Shown here: one piece after another, positions 49,067 through 60,364 of the stretch | Position numbering within the stretch: the stretch's first letter is position 1 | Layout of the letters: each line of letters begins with the position of its first letter | From: Kingdonia uniflora | Lineage: Eukaryota > Streptophyta > Magnoliopsida > Ranunculales > Circaeasteraceae | Assembly: GCA_014058105.1 (NCBI GenBank) | Contig: JACGCM010000560.1 | Coordinates: 4,650,001 to 4,714,000 of the forward strand | Length of the DNA: 64,000 bases | Reading direction: 5' to 3' | Made by a program: the position numbers and the translations under genes | The notes under the pieces: model-generated | The model's database searches: none | What the model was told of the DNA's origin: nothing | The model's input: only the letters and a program-made list of their open reading frames with translations

Positions 49067-50504
49067 ATGTTAAAAATAAGAAACATAGTTTTGCATACGA
49101 TGATGATCGATATCGGCAGTAGCATCGAACTAATTTTTCAGAGCACAATCGACCAAATGGGTTTAACAGACAAGGTTGAACCAAGTGATATCAATGTCTC
49201 TGGATTCAACGGCTCTATGGAAGAGCACATGAGGAAAATCACAGTTCCCATCGTAGCTGGGCCAGTCACACTTGACGTAGTCTTCTACGTCGTCAAAACC
49301 AAATCCCGTTACCTGGGCATCACTGGTCGACCATGGTTACATGACATGAAAACTATCCCCTCTACATATCATCAGGCATTACGATTTGATTGGAAAGAAG
49401 GGATCTATGAAATCCAGGGAAGCCAAAAATTAGCTCGAGCCTGTGATAATACTATTGAAGCTAAACCGGCTGCAACAACTGCGTACCAATTACAGCAGTC
49501 AATTCCAACAGAACCCCAGTTGCCAGACATCGAACCGATAAAGTACATAGAGATCAGTGGCATTCACAGAGGAACTCACATTGGAACTCTTTTAAGCACC
49601 GAGGGGCACTCGAGTCTCATACAATTCCTCACAGAGAACAATGACGTCTTTACATGGACGTTTCATGAAATGCCAGGGATCGATCCAGCTATAGTTAGGA
49701 TTGAAAGATAAAGCAGAACCGGTTAAACAAAAGCAACAAACTCTAGCGCCAAAACTGCGAGATGAAGTAAATAAAAAGATCGACAAATTGATCGAGGTCT
49801 GTTTCATTCGCAAAGCTATTTACCCAGACTGGATCTCAAACATTGTCGATGTACCTAAAAGGAATGGGAAAATCAGAATCTGTGTTGATTTTACGGATCC
49901 CAGCAAACACACTCCGAAGGATAGCTTTCCACTTCCAATCATCAATCACCTGCTCGACTCTACAGCAGGGCACAAACTCCTCTCAATGATGGACGCTGCA
50001 TCAGGATATAATAATATACCACTTCTTCCTAAAGATCAGGACAAGACTGTATTCATTACTGAACAAGGTCTATATTGCTATTGAGTCATGCCTTTCGGCC
50101 TAAAAAATGCTAGTGCCACCTATCAGAGATTGTTGACACAGATGTTCAAAGACCATTTCAGTAAAACAATGGAGGTCTACATTGCCGATATGCTCTGCAC
50201 AAGTCTCAAGAAAGAGGACCATCTTACTGATTTACGAGCAACTTTTGAAATCTTGCGATCCTACAAGATGTATTTAAATCTTGAGAAATGCCAATTCAGA
50301 GTACAATCCGGGAAGTTTTTAGGCCACCTAATAAGCAGAAGAGGCATTGAAGCTGATCCATCCAACATACGAGCTCTCTTAATTATGCCTTCGCCAAAAA
50401 TGAAGAAAGACGTTCAGAAGCTAGCCAGAAAGATTATAGGGCTCAACAGATTTGTATCCAAGTCATCAGACAGATGCCGACCTCTATTCAATCTGTTAAG
50501 ATAG
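49067..50504 (+). pseudogene. Tat-B protease and reverse transcriptase
   Basis: The protease motif MIDIGSSIELIF (about 49105-49141) is followed by IAGPVTLDVVFYV-like strands and a stop at about 49709. The RT runs PKRNGKIRICVDFTDPSK, FPLPIINHLLDSTAGHKLL, MDAASGYN, and after a TGA at about 50083, MPFGLKNASATYQRL. The catalytic box reads YIADML: the first Asp of YxDD is replaced by Ala (codon GCC at 50184-50186), so this RT would be dead even without the stops. Confidence 0.87.
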
Positions 50505-50519
50505 GGAACATCTCGAGGA

Positions 50520-51062
50520 AAATCAAAGAAAGACCCAGAGATTGAATGGACAGATGAATGCGAGGCAACCTTCTTCGAGCTCAAGCATTATTTGGGCAAA
50601 CCAGCAGTTATGAGCACACCAGCAGAAGGAGAAGAACTAACAGTATACCTAGCCATTACTGATACATCTCTCAGCTATGTTCTCCTCTGGCTCGGAGAAA
50701 AGACTGAGAAACCAGTCAATTTTATCAGCAAGACCCTGACTCCTGCAGAAATAAGATATACCAAGATCGAGAAGCTTCTTCTTGCTCTAGTCTATTCATC
50801 CCACAAATGAAAGCAGTATTTCCAAGCTCATACTATTCGCGTTTTGACAAACTATCCACTCCGCGAAATCTTATCCAAGCGCGAAAAATCTCGACGTATT
50901 CAACAATGGTCAGTAACACTTGGGGAGTACGATATACGTTTCGAGCCACCTCACTCCGAAAAGGGTAAAGCTATAGCAGATTTTCTTGCAAATTTTCCAG
51001 TAGAGGATCCCGATTGGGAAGAAAAATTTATTGATCAGAAAGATGAGCCACTCGTAGATTAA
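50520..51062 (+). pseudogene. Tat-B first RNase H
   Basis: Contains LTVYLAITDTSLSYVLL (50635-50690), PVNFISKTLTPAEIRYTKIE (50715-50774), LLLALVYSSHK followed by a TGA (about 50808), and SVTLGEYDIRFEPPHSEKGK with AIADFLANFPVEDPDWE. The order is the usual gypsy RT-RNase H connection and RNase H. Confidence 0.83.
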
Positions 51063-51084
51063 TCCGAATATAAGTCAGATTGGG

Positions 51085-51480
51085 TAACAAGGAAGGGTTG
51101 GCGACTTTTGACTGACGGTTCTGTCGGTCCATCCAGATCAGGGATTGGAATCATTCTTATCACTCCCTCCAATGATTGGCTCAAAAAATCTACTCACCTC
51201 GGTTTTAAATCAACTAATAACGAAGCAGAATATGAGACTTTAATTCATGGCTTGGACATGGCAATCACACTGGGAGTAGCATAACTCTCTGTCTACACAG
51301 ATTCATTACTAATAGTCAACCATTAGACAGGCGTCTATCAAGCCAATGGGAGAATGGTCGACAATGCTGCTACAGTGGTCGATCAAATAAACAAAGTCTA
51401 GACAATTTCTATGGAGCATTTTCCAAGGGGAGAAAATAGACATTCAGATGCGCTCGCTTACCTTGTTGGTGTCCTCGGAT
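51085..51480 (+). pseudogene. Tat-B second (archaeal-type) RNase H
   Basis: GWRLLTDGSVGPSRSGIGII (first Asp) at 51098-51157, NNEAEYETLIHGLDMAITLG (Glu) at 51217-51276, VYTDSLLIVN (Asp) at 51292-51320 and FPRGENRHSDALAYLVGVLG at 51420-51479. Three in-frame stops. The second RNase H is diagnostic for the Tat lineage. Confidence 0.85.
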
Positions 51481-51529
51481 AAGAAGCTCGTTACTTAAAA
51501 ATCGACGTCATTTCTTACCCCAGTATTAA

Positions 51530-52830
51530 TACCATCGAAGCGAACACCATTAATACTGGGGGCAACGAAGTGATCGAAGATGATTGGAGAAAACCTTTCA
51601 TTACTTATATCGGACCTCACAATAAATTTGATAGGCCACTTCCTGAGGATCCTACGAAGTGGCGGAGATTAATTGACAATGCCCGAAGATACACTGATTA
51701 GGACAATCTCCTATATAAAATTTCGGTCACTGGTCCCTACCTCCTTTGTCTGTCAGACAAAGAAGCACAACAATTCTTATACGATCTACACGAAGACACG
51801 TGCGGATCCCATGCAGCAGGACGATCTCTTGCAAAGGGAGCTTTAACTCAAGGAATGTTTTGGCCTAAGATGAAAGTGCAGGAAATCGAATAAGCCCATA
51901 AGTGTGACGCTTGTCAGTGGCACAGACCTAAAATTTGAGCTCCAGCTCTTGAACTACACTCAAGCCAAGTTACTTGGCCATTCAAATGATGGGCTCTCGA
52001 CCTTGTAGGAGAGTTTCCTACAGTACCAGGAAAACACAAACATTTATTAGTCGCTATAGATTACTTTACTAAATGGGTAGAAGCAGTTTGATTGTGACAA
52101 ACCCGAGTAGACGAGGTCATCAAATTTATCTGGGAGAACATTATTATCCGATTCGGCATACCACATCTCATCTGAATTGATAATGGACCACAGTTCGTTG
52201 GCTCCAAGATCGTTACATTCCTCAATGAGCATAACATCATTCATTCCCCATTTAACCCTTATTACCCACAAGGAAATGGACAAGCAGAGATTACTAATCA
52301 AACTATTATGGATGACATCAAGAAGCGTTTAGACGACAAAAAGGGGAACTGGGTGAACGAGTTTCCACACGTACTTTGGGCTTACCGAACAACTCCTAGA
52401 ACCACAGCAGGCTGTACTCCATTCTTACTGGCTTACGGGACTGAAGCCATCATTCCCACTCAGTATCATCACCCGATACATGATCGCGAGATGACAGATA
52501 AAGAAAATAAATTTCAGATTGTATGCAATCTAAATTTGATCAAAGAAATACGTGACAGAGCTCTCATTAATCTGGGAAGATATCATCTCGCTTTATCCTG
52601 GTTATATAACAAACGTGTCCGACACAAATAATTCAAAATGAAAGACCTCGTTCTCATAAAAATCCCCCCACATCGCAAAATACCTAGTGCTGGGAAGCTG
52701 GTAGAGAATTGGGAAGGTCCTTTTATCATAACTGGATTGAGTGGTTTAGGATCCCCTACGATCTCAGTACGTATGATGGAGTTCATGTACCTAATCCATG
52801 GAATACTCGCCGATTAAAGCTTTATCGAAG
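51530..52830 (+). pseudogene. Tat-B integrase
   Basis: Zinc-binding part: LHEDTCGSHAAGRSLAKGAL and HKCDACQWH. Core: WALDLVGEFP (Asp, about 51990), IDNGPQFVGSK (Asp, about 52180) and [15 protein letters not shown] (Glu, about 52268). C-terminal part: WAYRTTPRTTAGCTPFLLAY and GKLVENWEGPFIITGLSGLG. Several TAG/TGA stops and one frame change near 52760 at the very end. Confidence 0.88.
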
Positions 52831-52939
52831 ATAAATATGTTGTAACTTCCGATATTATGGAATAAAGTACTTTTCAACATCATTTTGCAAGTCTACACAA
52901 TTCAAGCATTTCTGTTATCCCGGAGTATGACATACAACA

Positions 52940-53740
52940 TAGTTGTCCAAATAAATTTGCTCTCTGAAGGTTGCTTGTTGAGATAATCAATTCGATCTGA
53001 CAGAGATGCGCCATACAGCTATTCAATATTCAAAGATGTCCCAATACGGCCGCTTATTGATACGCTCAATTTGACCTGTGATTGAGACCTACATTATAGC
53101 TGGTTAAATAAATTTGCTCTCCTAAGGTCGCTTATTGAGATAATCAATTTGGTCTGACAGAGATGCGCCATACAGCTATTCAATATTCAAAGATGTCTTA
53201 ATACGACCCTTAATGATATGCCCAATTCGACCTGTGACTGAGACCTACATCATAGCTGGTCAAATAAATTTGCTCTCCTAAGGTCGCTTATTGAGATAAT
53301 CAATTCGATCTGACAGAGATGTGGCATACAGCTATTCAATATTCAAAGATGTCTCAGTACGCTTGCTTATTGATACGCTCAATTCGACCTGTGACTGAGA
53401 CCTACATCATAGCTAGTCAAATAAATTTACTCTCTTAAGGTCGCTTATTGAGATAATCAATTCAATCTGATAGAGATGCGCCATACAGCTATTCAATATT
53501 CAAAGATGTCTCAGTACGGTCGCTTATTGATACGCTCAATTTGACCTGTGACTGAGACCTACATCATAACTATTCAAATAAATTCATTCTCCAAAGGTTG
53601 CTTGTTGAGATAATCAATTCGATCTGACAGAGATGCGCCATACAGCAATTCAATATTCAAAGATGTCTCAGTACGGTCGCTTATTGACACGCTCAATTCG
53701 ACCTGTGACTGAGACCTACAGCATAGCTGTCCAAAAAAAT
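52940..53740. repeat. Tandem array of five 157-bp units in Tat-B
   Basis: AGATAATCAATT(C/T) starts units at 52981, 53138, 53294, 53451 and 53608, a regular 156-157-bp step. Each unit carries CAGAGATG(C/T)GCCATACAGC, TTCAAAGATGTC, ACGCTCAATT(C/T)GACCTGTG and ACTGAGACCTACA. Units differ by only a few bases. The array lies directly after pol and before the antisense gene. Tat-type elements such as Retand are known for amplified tandem repeats in this region. Confidence 0.93.
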
Positions 53741-53859
53741 TCGCTCAGTAATCGTAACAAAGAGATTACAGAACAAAAACACTTTTTACTAAACTTTTGA
53801 CATTTTTCTACAGCAAAGACATATTTACACTCTGTCTCATTACAATATAAACAATGAAA

Positions 53860-56800
53860 CTACTGTTCAAACTTTGGGCATACAACATTCAAATTTTCCC
53901 CAGGCCCAGATGAAAGTAAGACAGGGAAAGAAATAACCGCATCAACTATAGTAGAAGGTGCATTCAACAATTCCATAACCCTCGGCATCAAATTATCTAT
54001 ATAAGATAACCGCGTTACTTGCAAATCATATTCTATTATGTATTCAGTTAAAGCAGCCAAGATCGACTCACGCTCTGTTTAAAATTTCTCAACATCAGCA
54101 TGCAACATAGCTATAGCGCGCAACGTAACATTATCTACAGTCAACAACGTATCTTCACAAAATTTGGCCTTCACCTTGTTTAGTTCATCTTCAAGATCTT
54201 TACATCGATCTGCCAGTGATTTTTTCTCCTGCAACAATATTGCTTCGTTATCTGCACACTGCGCTCCATCTCCTACTTCAGACGTTGCAACTTCTTATCC
54301 ACCTCCCTCGAATAATTTATCTCAGCTTCAGCTGCGTCCACCATCCTCCGCGACTCTTTAGACTTTACATCGAGTTCCTCGAAAACTTCATTTCCTTGCA
54401 TACACTCCAGTATTAAAGCTTATTTTTCCCGGTCAAGATCAGCGATACGTGTGTTACACTTATTGATGGTTTCATTCAACTTTTGATCTCTCTTGGAACA
54501 TGCTTCCTCGTGAGTTTTGGCATGATCACTTATCCTTTGCCATGAGTTTCAGGCCTCACGTAAATCCCAGTTCATCTTTTTCAGATGCTCTCGCATATGA
54601 CGGATTTTAGCATCATGCTTCTTTAAGAGATCAGTATTATTTGTTACCACCGACTGATGGGATAACAGATCGTTCTTTTTCTTTTCAATCGTACTCAACA
54701 GATCCAGAACCTGTTAATTCACAGACATGGTCTCTAACTTTTTCATCTTCAGAGATTCTTTCCACAGTTTGGCTTCATTATTAGCAGTCAATATCTCTGC
54801 ATCCCTACATGACAACTCTACAGTCACCGTATTTAGCTGACTTTACAGTTCCAGCATATCAGATTCCAGCTTCGAATTCGACAAAATCGTATTTTCAACT
54901 ACCAGCAAACATTGCTACAACTTTGCAGACAGTTCCTTATTTGATGTGGATAAGATAGCCAGTTCGTCCAGTTCATTATCTTCAGCCTAGAAGAACAGAT
55001 TACAAACGATATTACATCTATCAACAGATATTCATTCGAACAAGACATTTCATTCAACAACACTTATTACAACATCAAGCTATGATACACGAATCCACTA
55101 CATTATGTAGAGCACAATCATATGCCACAATTCAGTTAGTTTATGATTGAACCCTACTACTACTCGCATTTACTTGCAAATGTTCATTGAAAATTACGAC
55201 CTCTTGTGGACGGGTCTTATGTCGCGTGTGAGGTAACAGATCTTCGACCTCCTCCTTCTCAAATACTTCAGCTCGCGTTTTTGAGGTTGAAGCTCCTTCA
55301 CCCTCATTCCCCCTTGCAAACCACATATTTTCAACCTTATCATTCTCTACTTCCACATCTTTACCATAGCTAGAGATATAACGTCTATATTCATTTTCTA
55401 CTCTCTCAAGCTCGCCCCCATAAAAGATGATCAAATCGGTTATCTGACGTTCGTGATCCATGCTGATAGCATGTTTTCCCCGCTTTGGAGTAATTTTCTT
55501 CTTCAAATACGATTGGGACACTTGTAGAGGTTTCTGCGTATCTAGTAAACGTGTTTCTAACAATGTCACTCTCTTCTCTGAACTATGCAACAACTTGTTA
55601 CACTCCCCCTTTTCCCTCTCCAGACATTCATTATGATCGTTGTATCACTCTAGTTCGTTACAAGCTTGCCTCAGATCGATTTCTAATTGTGCCTGAATTT
55701 TTCTATCTTCCTTTTTTATGTCAAAGAAAAGGATCCTCATTGCTCTTTGCCCCTAAAAAAGTCAAGCTCATCAGGCAATGGATCTACACCACCCCATATG
55801 ATGGATACTCCAGCCTGAGCTGAGCATCTTTACGCCTCTATACTATGGCGATTATGCACTTTTTACGCTAAGAATTTCACCTGAGCTGGGTCCCGCACTA
55901 TGCCTCTCTCATTTAACAGTTCTAAATAGGCCTCCTTCAAGCCTCGCTCGCTATCAACTTCAGCCTTAAACTAGAGCGTCAAAGAAAACACTCTAACTTA
56001 TCACTCTCATCTACGAACCGCTTATCTTTAAGGGATTTTTGGAGTAAAGCGAACTTATCTCTCACTTTTCACAAAACCTCATCCCTCCCAATTATTATCT
56101 TTCCATATCTACATTGAAGCTTGAATAACTCCTTAAAGGTGTTATCAAAATTTGACTTATGAAGACGTCTCTCACATTTAAGTTTATTGTGTACCTGTTG
56201 AGTACGATTGATGGAATCCCTCACTAGACTCAAGGCCTTCTCCATTTCGATCACTTTCCCCCTCAAGCGAACTACCTCCTACATACACATTATACATTCA
56301 CCATCAAAACATATATCAATAGCAGCTACAAAAAAATTCAAAGTCTCGATAAAAACAGTTCCATCACAAGTACAAAGGACAAAATTCGACCAAGTCTCAA
56401 AACTATGATACAACTACATAATCAAGAATTAACTTCTGCTACCTCCTCGGTCTAATCATCAGCAACTGGAGGAGTCAGGCTCTGCTCAGCGACTGCAGAG
56501 GCATTATCCCCTGGGAAGATGATTTCGCTATACTTCCCTGCAAGAGCGAGATCGAGATCCTCTCTGCTCAAACCTCAGAAGTAGAAGGCTTAAATCAACT
56601 TATTTTGAGAAGCCACCACAGTGTCTACAGCCTTCTTGGCCTCATCTTCAACCTCTTTCTTTGCAGCGGCAACTTCCTTCTCGAACTGATCTTTCTGCAG
56701 AACCTTCTCCTTCTCGAACGTCTCCCTCTGCAGAACCTTCTCCTTCCCGAACTATTCTCGCAGAGCAGCTTTCTCTGCATCATGTTGCTGAACAAGTTCG

Positions 56801-58846
56801 TCACGATCCGCAGCTGCTAACTTCAATACCTCCGCGGCCGACTTCCAAGCAACAGAAAGTTGCACCACAAATACAGCAAAACAGTATTACAAGATAGAAT
56901 CATTACTGGAAAAAAAATTAATCAGATAACATCTTGCATACCTGTTAGATACTAGATTGAATTTGAGTATCTAGGCAGATGGGATTGCGCTTAGCCAAAT
57001 CCAATGCCCTCTGCTCCACGGCTTTGAGGTTGACCCCCTTTGAAGAAGCTCAGATATCTTTACTGGATTCTTTTTTCTACATCTTCAGAGGAGGAGCCAT
57101 ATTTACATCAGCATCCACCCCCTCAGTCACCACCGGTGGTATCTGTACAAGAGCTGTTTGTTCAGAAGGCAGCACCATCTTTTTTACTCCAGGTTGCCAA
57201 ACTAAGGAGCTCGAAGTACCCACAGCATAGGCAGGAATCTCCATAACATCAGCATAAGCAGAGCCAGAAGTAGCCATAGCTCGATTTTGATGAGCTCGCT
57301 ACACTTTTTCAACTATAGATTTCAGCCTCTTCTCTCTACGAATACCTAGTTCTCCAAGAACTTTGTTTAGTTTGTTTCCTTCTCGACTAACGACGTCGAA
57401 AAAAGTCGACGTATCAGCAACATCTTTTAGATTAGGCTCTGCCAAAACAACAACCAACTATGTTAGCAGTTCGCAATAAGTTAAAAGACAAACTACAGGC
57501 AGAATGAAGATACTTACTCTTGTTAAAATTCTTATATATCAGCTCGAGTATCGGTTCCCCAGGCACTTGCATACAATTTCCCCTCACCATCACATGATGG
57601 TCACACCAGGGTCTCCCAGAAGATTCAAAATCAAAGATTTTCGGCCTCGCCGAATCACTAAATAAATATCTGCCCTTTCGATCTTTCACATATTTAAACT
57701 TATAGTATTTCAAGACATTGTCCGCAATGAACTGTCTCACAATACCGCGATCTCTCCACTTCTAATTAAGGGTTTCACAGACCCTCACCATCTCAAAGAC
57801 ATTACCATTTAATTGACCAGGGAAACTCTTTAAAGCATTCATTACCCCCATTTGAAAAAAGGTTAGGGGAATACTCAACCCATATACGACCTGGTTCAAA
57901 TAACAGAGGAATCCTTTCTCTGCGACCTCTGTGCCAGTTCCATTATAATAAGTAAAATCTATATCATTTCCTATATCCATACTTCTCTTCCACTGATCCA
58001 GAGAAGGCACCTGATAATGCTCTATATTAGCACCCGGTCTCACCAGAGTTCTAAACCACAACCCTGCATTCATCACATAATATCCCCATTCTGCGTCTAA
58101 ACTTTTATTATGCTGTAAAAATTTCTTTGCTACGCCTACGTTCTTGGGATACTTAAAAAATTGCCCAGTTTCATTCCCCGCATGCAATCCTACATTCCTC
58201 CCAGAAGAAAAAGCCAGATTATCAACAGTTACAGTACCAATTAACTTCGAATCATCAATAGTCCTATCAGACGATGATGATTCCTCACTACTGGTAGATA
58301 CAACAAATTTACTACTTGGTGTTGGGTTTTTTGAGTGCATCTACTACAAATACAGGAAAAATATGTTTAGAGTTTTTTAATCAAACAGGCCTCCTCCCTC
58401 AGTCATACCTAACACATTATTAATCTACCCAAAAGTTTTAAACATGCAAACTACCAGTTCCAAGAAACTAATATAACAGCAAAAAAGATGGAAGCAGAGA
58501 TACTAACCTGCACTAGAAGAGCAACAGTCGTCAACTCCGGTTACCGCTCGCACCTCAGACGACAAAACTTTGCTATTCTTAGTTAGATCATACAACACTG
58601 GAGGACTGCGTTCAAAATTCAAAGATTTTCTCTCACTAGATATGCTTCTTCCCCTGTTGGCAGCTGATTGTGGTTTAGGAGAAGACATAAGAAAATCTAT
58701 TATATTATCCCTCAGTTTTTGAAACGATACTCCTCGAGACACGTGTCCATATCTTTTCTCCTAACAGGCACGTCTTTTTGTTTGACCTCATAATGATTTT
58801 TGGAGTAACGTGTACTGCTATCACGTCTGTCTCTCACCTCTGCCAT
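53860..58846 (-). pseudogene. Large spliced antisense gene of Tat-B
   Basis: Read on the minus strand from about 58846 (MAEVRDRR, behind a TATAAAT box at 58871-58877). 58742-58508 ends at a donor GCAG/GTTAGT; 58340-57518 contains WGYYVMNAGLWFRTLVRPG, FLCYLNQVVYGLSIPLTFFQ, FEMVRVCETLN, one TAG at 57762, and SSGRPWCDHHVMVRGN. A clean 79-bp GT-AG intron (57517-57439) joins this frame to KKPNLKDVADTSTFF and VLGELGIRREKRLKS. Then come FEKEKVLQ heptad repeats (about 56690-56750), GLSREDLDLALAGKYSE, and coiled-coil segments (56266-56069, 55593-55141), ending with CPKFEQ at 53860. Counterpart of 31027-35434 in Tat-A. Several stops; function unknown. Confidence 0.75.
57439..57517 (-). other. Intron of the Tat-B antisense gene
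   Basis: Minus-strand donor AACAAGA/GTAAGTATC at 57518/57517 and acceptor TTGTTTTGGCAG/AGCC at 57439/57438, 79 bp. Joining preserves the frame across it and brings together two parts that Tat-A carries in the same order. Confidence 0.65.
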
Positions 58847-58864
58847 TATTAAGGACTCATTGCC

Positions 58865-58885
58865 CAAAAAGATTTATACAGATCA
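58865..58885 (-). promoter_or_regulatory. Candidate antisense promoter (TATA box) in Tat-B
   Basis: TGTATAAATC on the minus strand lies about 25-30 bp upstream of the ATG at 58846, leaving almost no room for a leader. This is weak, single-motif evidence for an antisense transcription start. Confidence 0.35.
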
Positions 58886-59745
58886 TACAACATGATTACT
58901 TACAGCAATAACCTTCAACGGCTGCACGATTCTGCTACGATTTTTATAGCATGGTTCCAGTTTAAAAACTAAAGAACAACTATTACAACTGTCACTTACC
59001 CCAATTTTGGTCTGACAGAAGCAAAAAATCTACAACAAATCCTGCTTCAGTTATATTCTAGTAAAAAGTTATCATAGATACAGAAAATAATGACAAGACA
59101 ACCTCAACACAAACAAATTATTTTATTATGATCAATCATCCGACCTTACATATAATGACAGAACGGATAATTCTCTGTACCACACAGAATAATTTCTCTA
59201 TCGATAGCTCTCACATCCTCTTTAGCAAATGTCTCCAGCACAATTTATCGAACTAGTCAGAGGCTCCAACCAAGTTCTAACGATGGTAACAATCATTCAA
59301 GTTCACTCTGATGATACTCTCACCACAAGGCCACAAATACATAGCACGATCTACACAGTTCAACTCAGCAATATTTCAATCGACATATTTTTGTCCTTAA
59401 GCCATTCTTGACAAGTTCGATACCAGTTCATTCAAGCAGTTTTCAAACACTTACAAGAAAAGATTAGAAAGTTTGAATTTATTATTCAAGAAAAACAATT
59501 TACAAGGACGAATACTTCAGACAGTTCAAAAATCAAGATTACAAGTTTTACAGACAAGTTTTTCTTTTACAAAGAATATCCTAAGTTGTAGATGACTGTG
59601 CAACACTTGAGAAGAAATAATAGCGGGCACAACAGAAAAACTCAAAGCCCAAGAAGAGGAACTGGAGAGAGGTAGAGGACAAAGTTAATCCCACCCCTCC
59701 TCCATAACCCCTACCTCCACTGCCGACGAAGGACCTCCTCCACCA

Positions 59746-60075
59746 TTACAATACCCAATCTTTCACAGGGTATCGACAGTACTTAACTGAGGACACCCCG
59801 GCCTTCTCATCCTCTGCCGCCACCGCATCCTCTGCAAGCATCCAAAGACAGAACTGACAGTGAGCAGCAAGCGAAACCATATAATGGAAGTGCCACATTT
59901 GATGATAATCATCCTCTGCCTCCTCTACTTCTTCCCATGACATCCTATGAAAAGTTGGAGGGACAAGGAATGGAGTTGGCAAAGAAAGACTTTGGTTCCT
60001 AAAGTAGCGGGTTTGCAGAATCATCATCTTCTTTTGAACTCTCTCCTCGTATGCCTGACGACAAGTAGTCACCAT
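59746..60075 (-). CDS. Small antisense ORF of Tat-B next to the 3' LTR
   Basis: An uninterrupted 109-codon frame from ATG at 60075 to a stop at 59746. Landmarks are MVTTCRQAYEERVQ, RYFRNQSLSLPTPF, VPPTFHRMSWEEVEEAEDDY, HFHYMVSLAAHC, CQFCLWMLAEDAVAAEDEKAG. Tat-A carries the same landmarks at 37069-37369 although with a stop and frameshift. The ORF sits about 290 bp before the 3' LTR, on the strand opposite to gag-pol. No known family is recognised. The acidic stretch, the Trp residues and C-x-x-C-L are the notable elements. It may be a separate small gene or an exon of an antisense transcript started in the LTR. Confidence 0.6.
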   Translation of the reverse strand: MVTTCRQAYEERVQKKMMILQTRYFRNQSLSLPTPFLVPPTFHRMSWEEVEEAEDDYHQMWHFHYMVSLAAHCQFCLWMLAEDAVAAEDEKAGVSSVKYCRYPVKDWVL

Positions 60076-60352
60076 CGCTACTACTTAAACAAATCCAGAC
60101 GACTGATAGGTTCAACCAGGATGAATAGTGATAGCAACTATTCACCATTTTTTATAGTCACTGCAGTTAATTCTATGCCACCACTTCCAATACAGTATTT
60201 ATCACAACCACTCTTAAGAAGTATTTTTGGGGGCCCAACAGTCAAAAAAAATATTCTTCTAGATACCTAGGAAGCCATCAATGTAGCATTAAAAATGACT
60301 GGACTTCTCAACCAACACCACTCGCTAAACACGTTTCTCCTGCTATTAGCTG

Positions 60353-60364
60353 AAAGGGGGCAGT
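60353..60364 (+). other. Tat-B polypurine tract
   Basis: AAAGGGGGCAGT immediately before the 3' LTR at 60365. Confidence 0.75.

Noticed and set aside
52940..53740. Regular direct repeats resembling a CRISPR array
   Set aside because: The whole 157-bp unit repeats with no unique spacers, in a plant retrotransposon; it is a tandem satellite-like array.
56605..56897. Plus-strand frames with SPSRTSPSAEPSPSRT repeats
   Set aside because: They are the complement of the heptad-repeat (FEKEKVLQ) coding segment of the Tat-B antisense gene.
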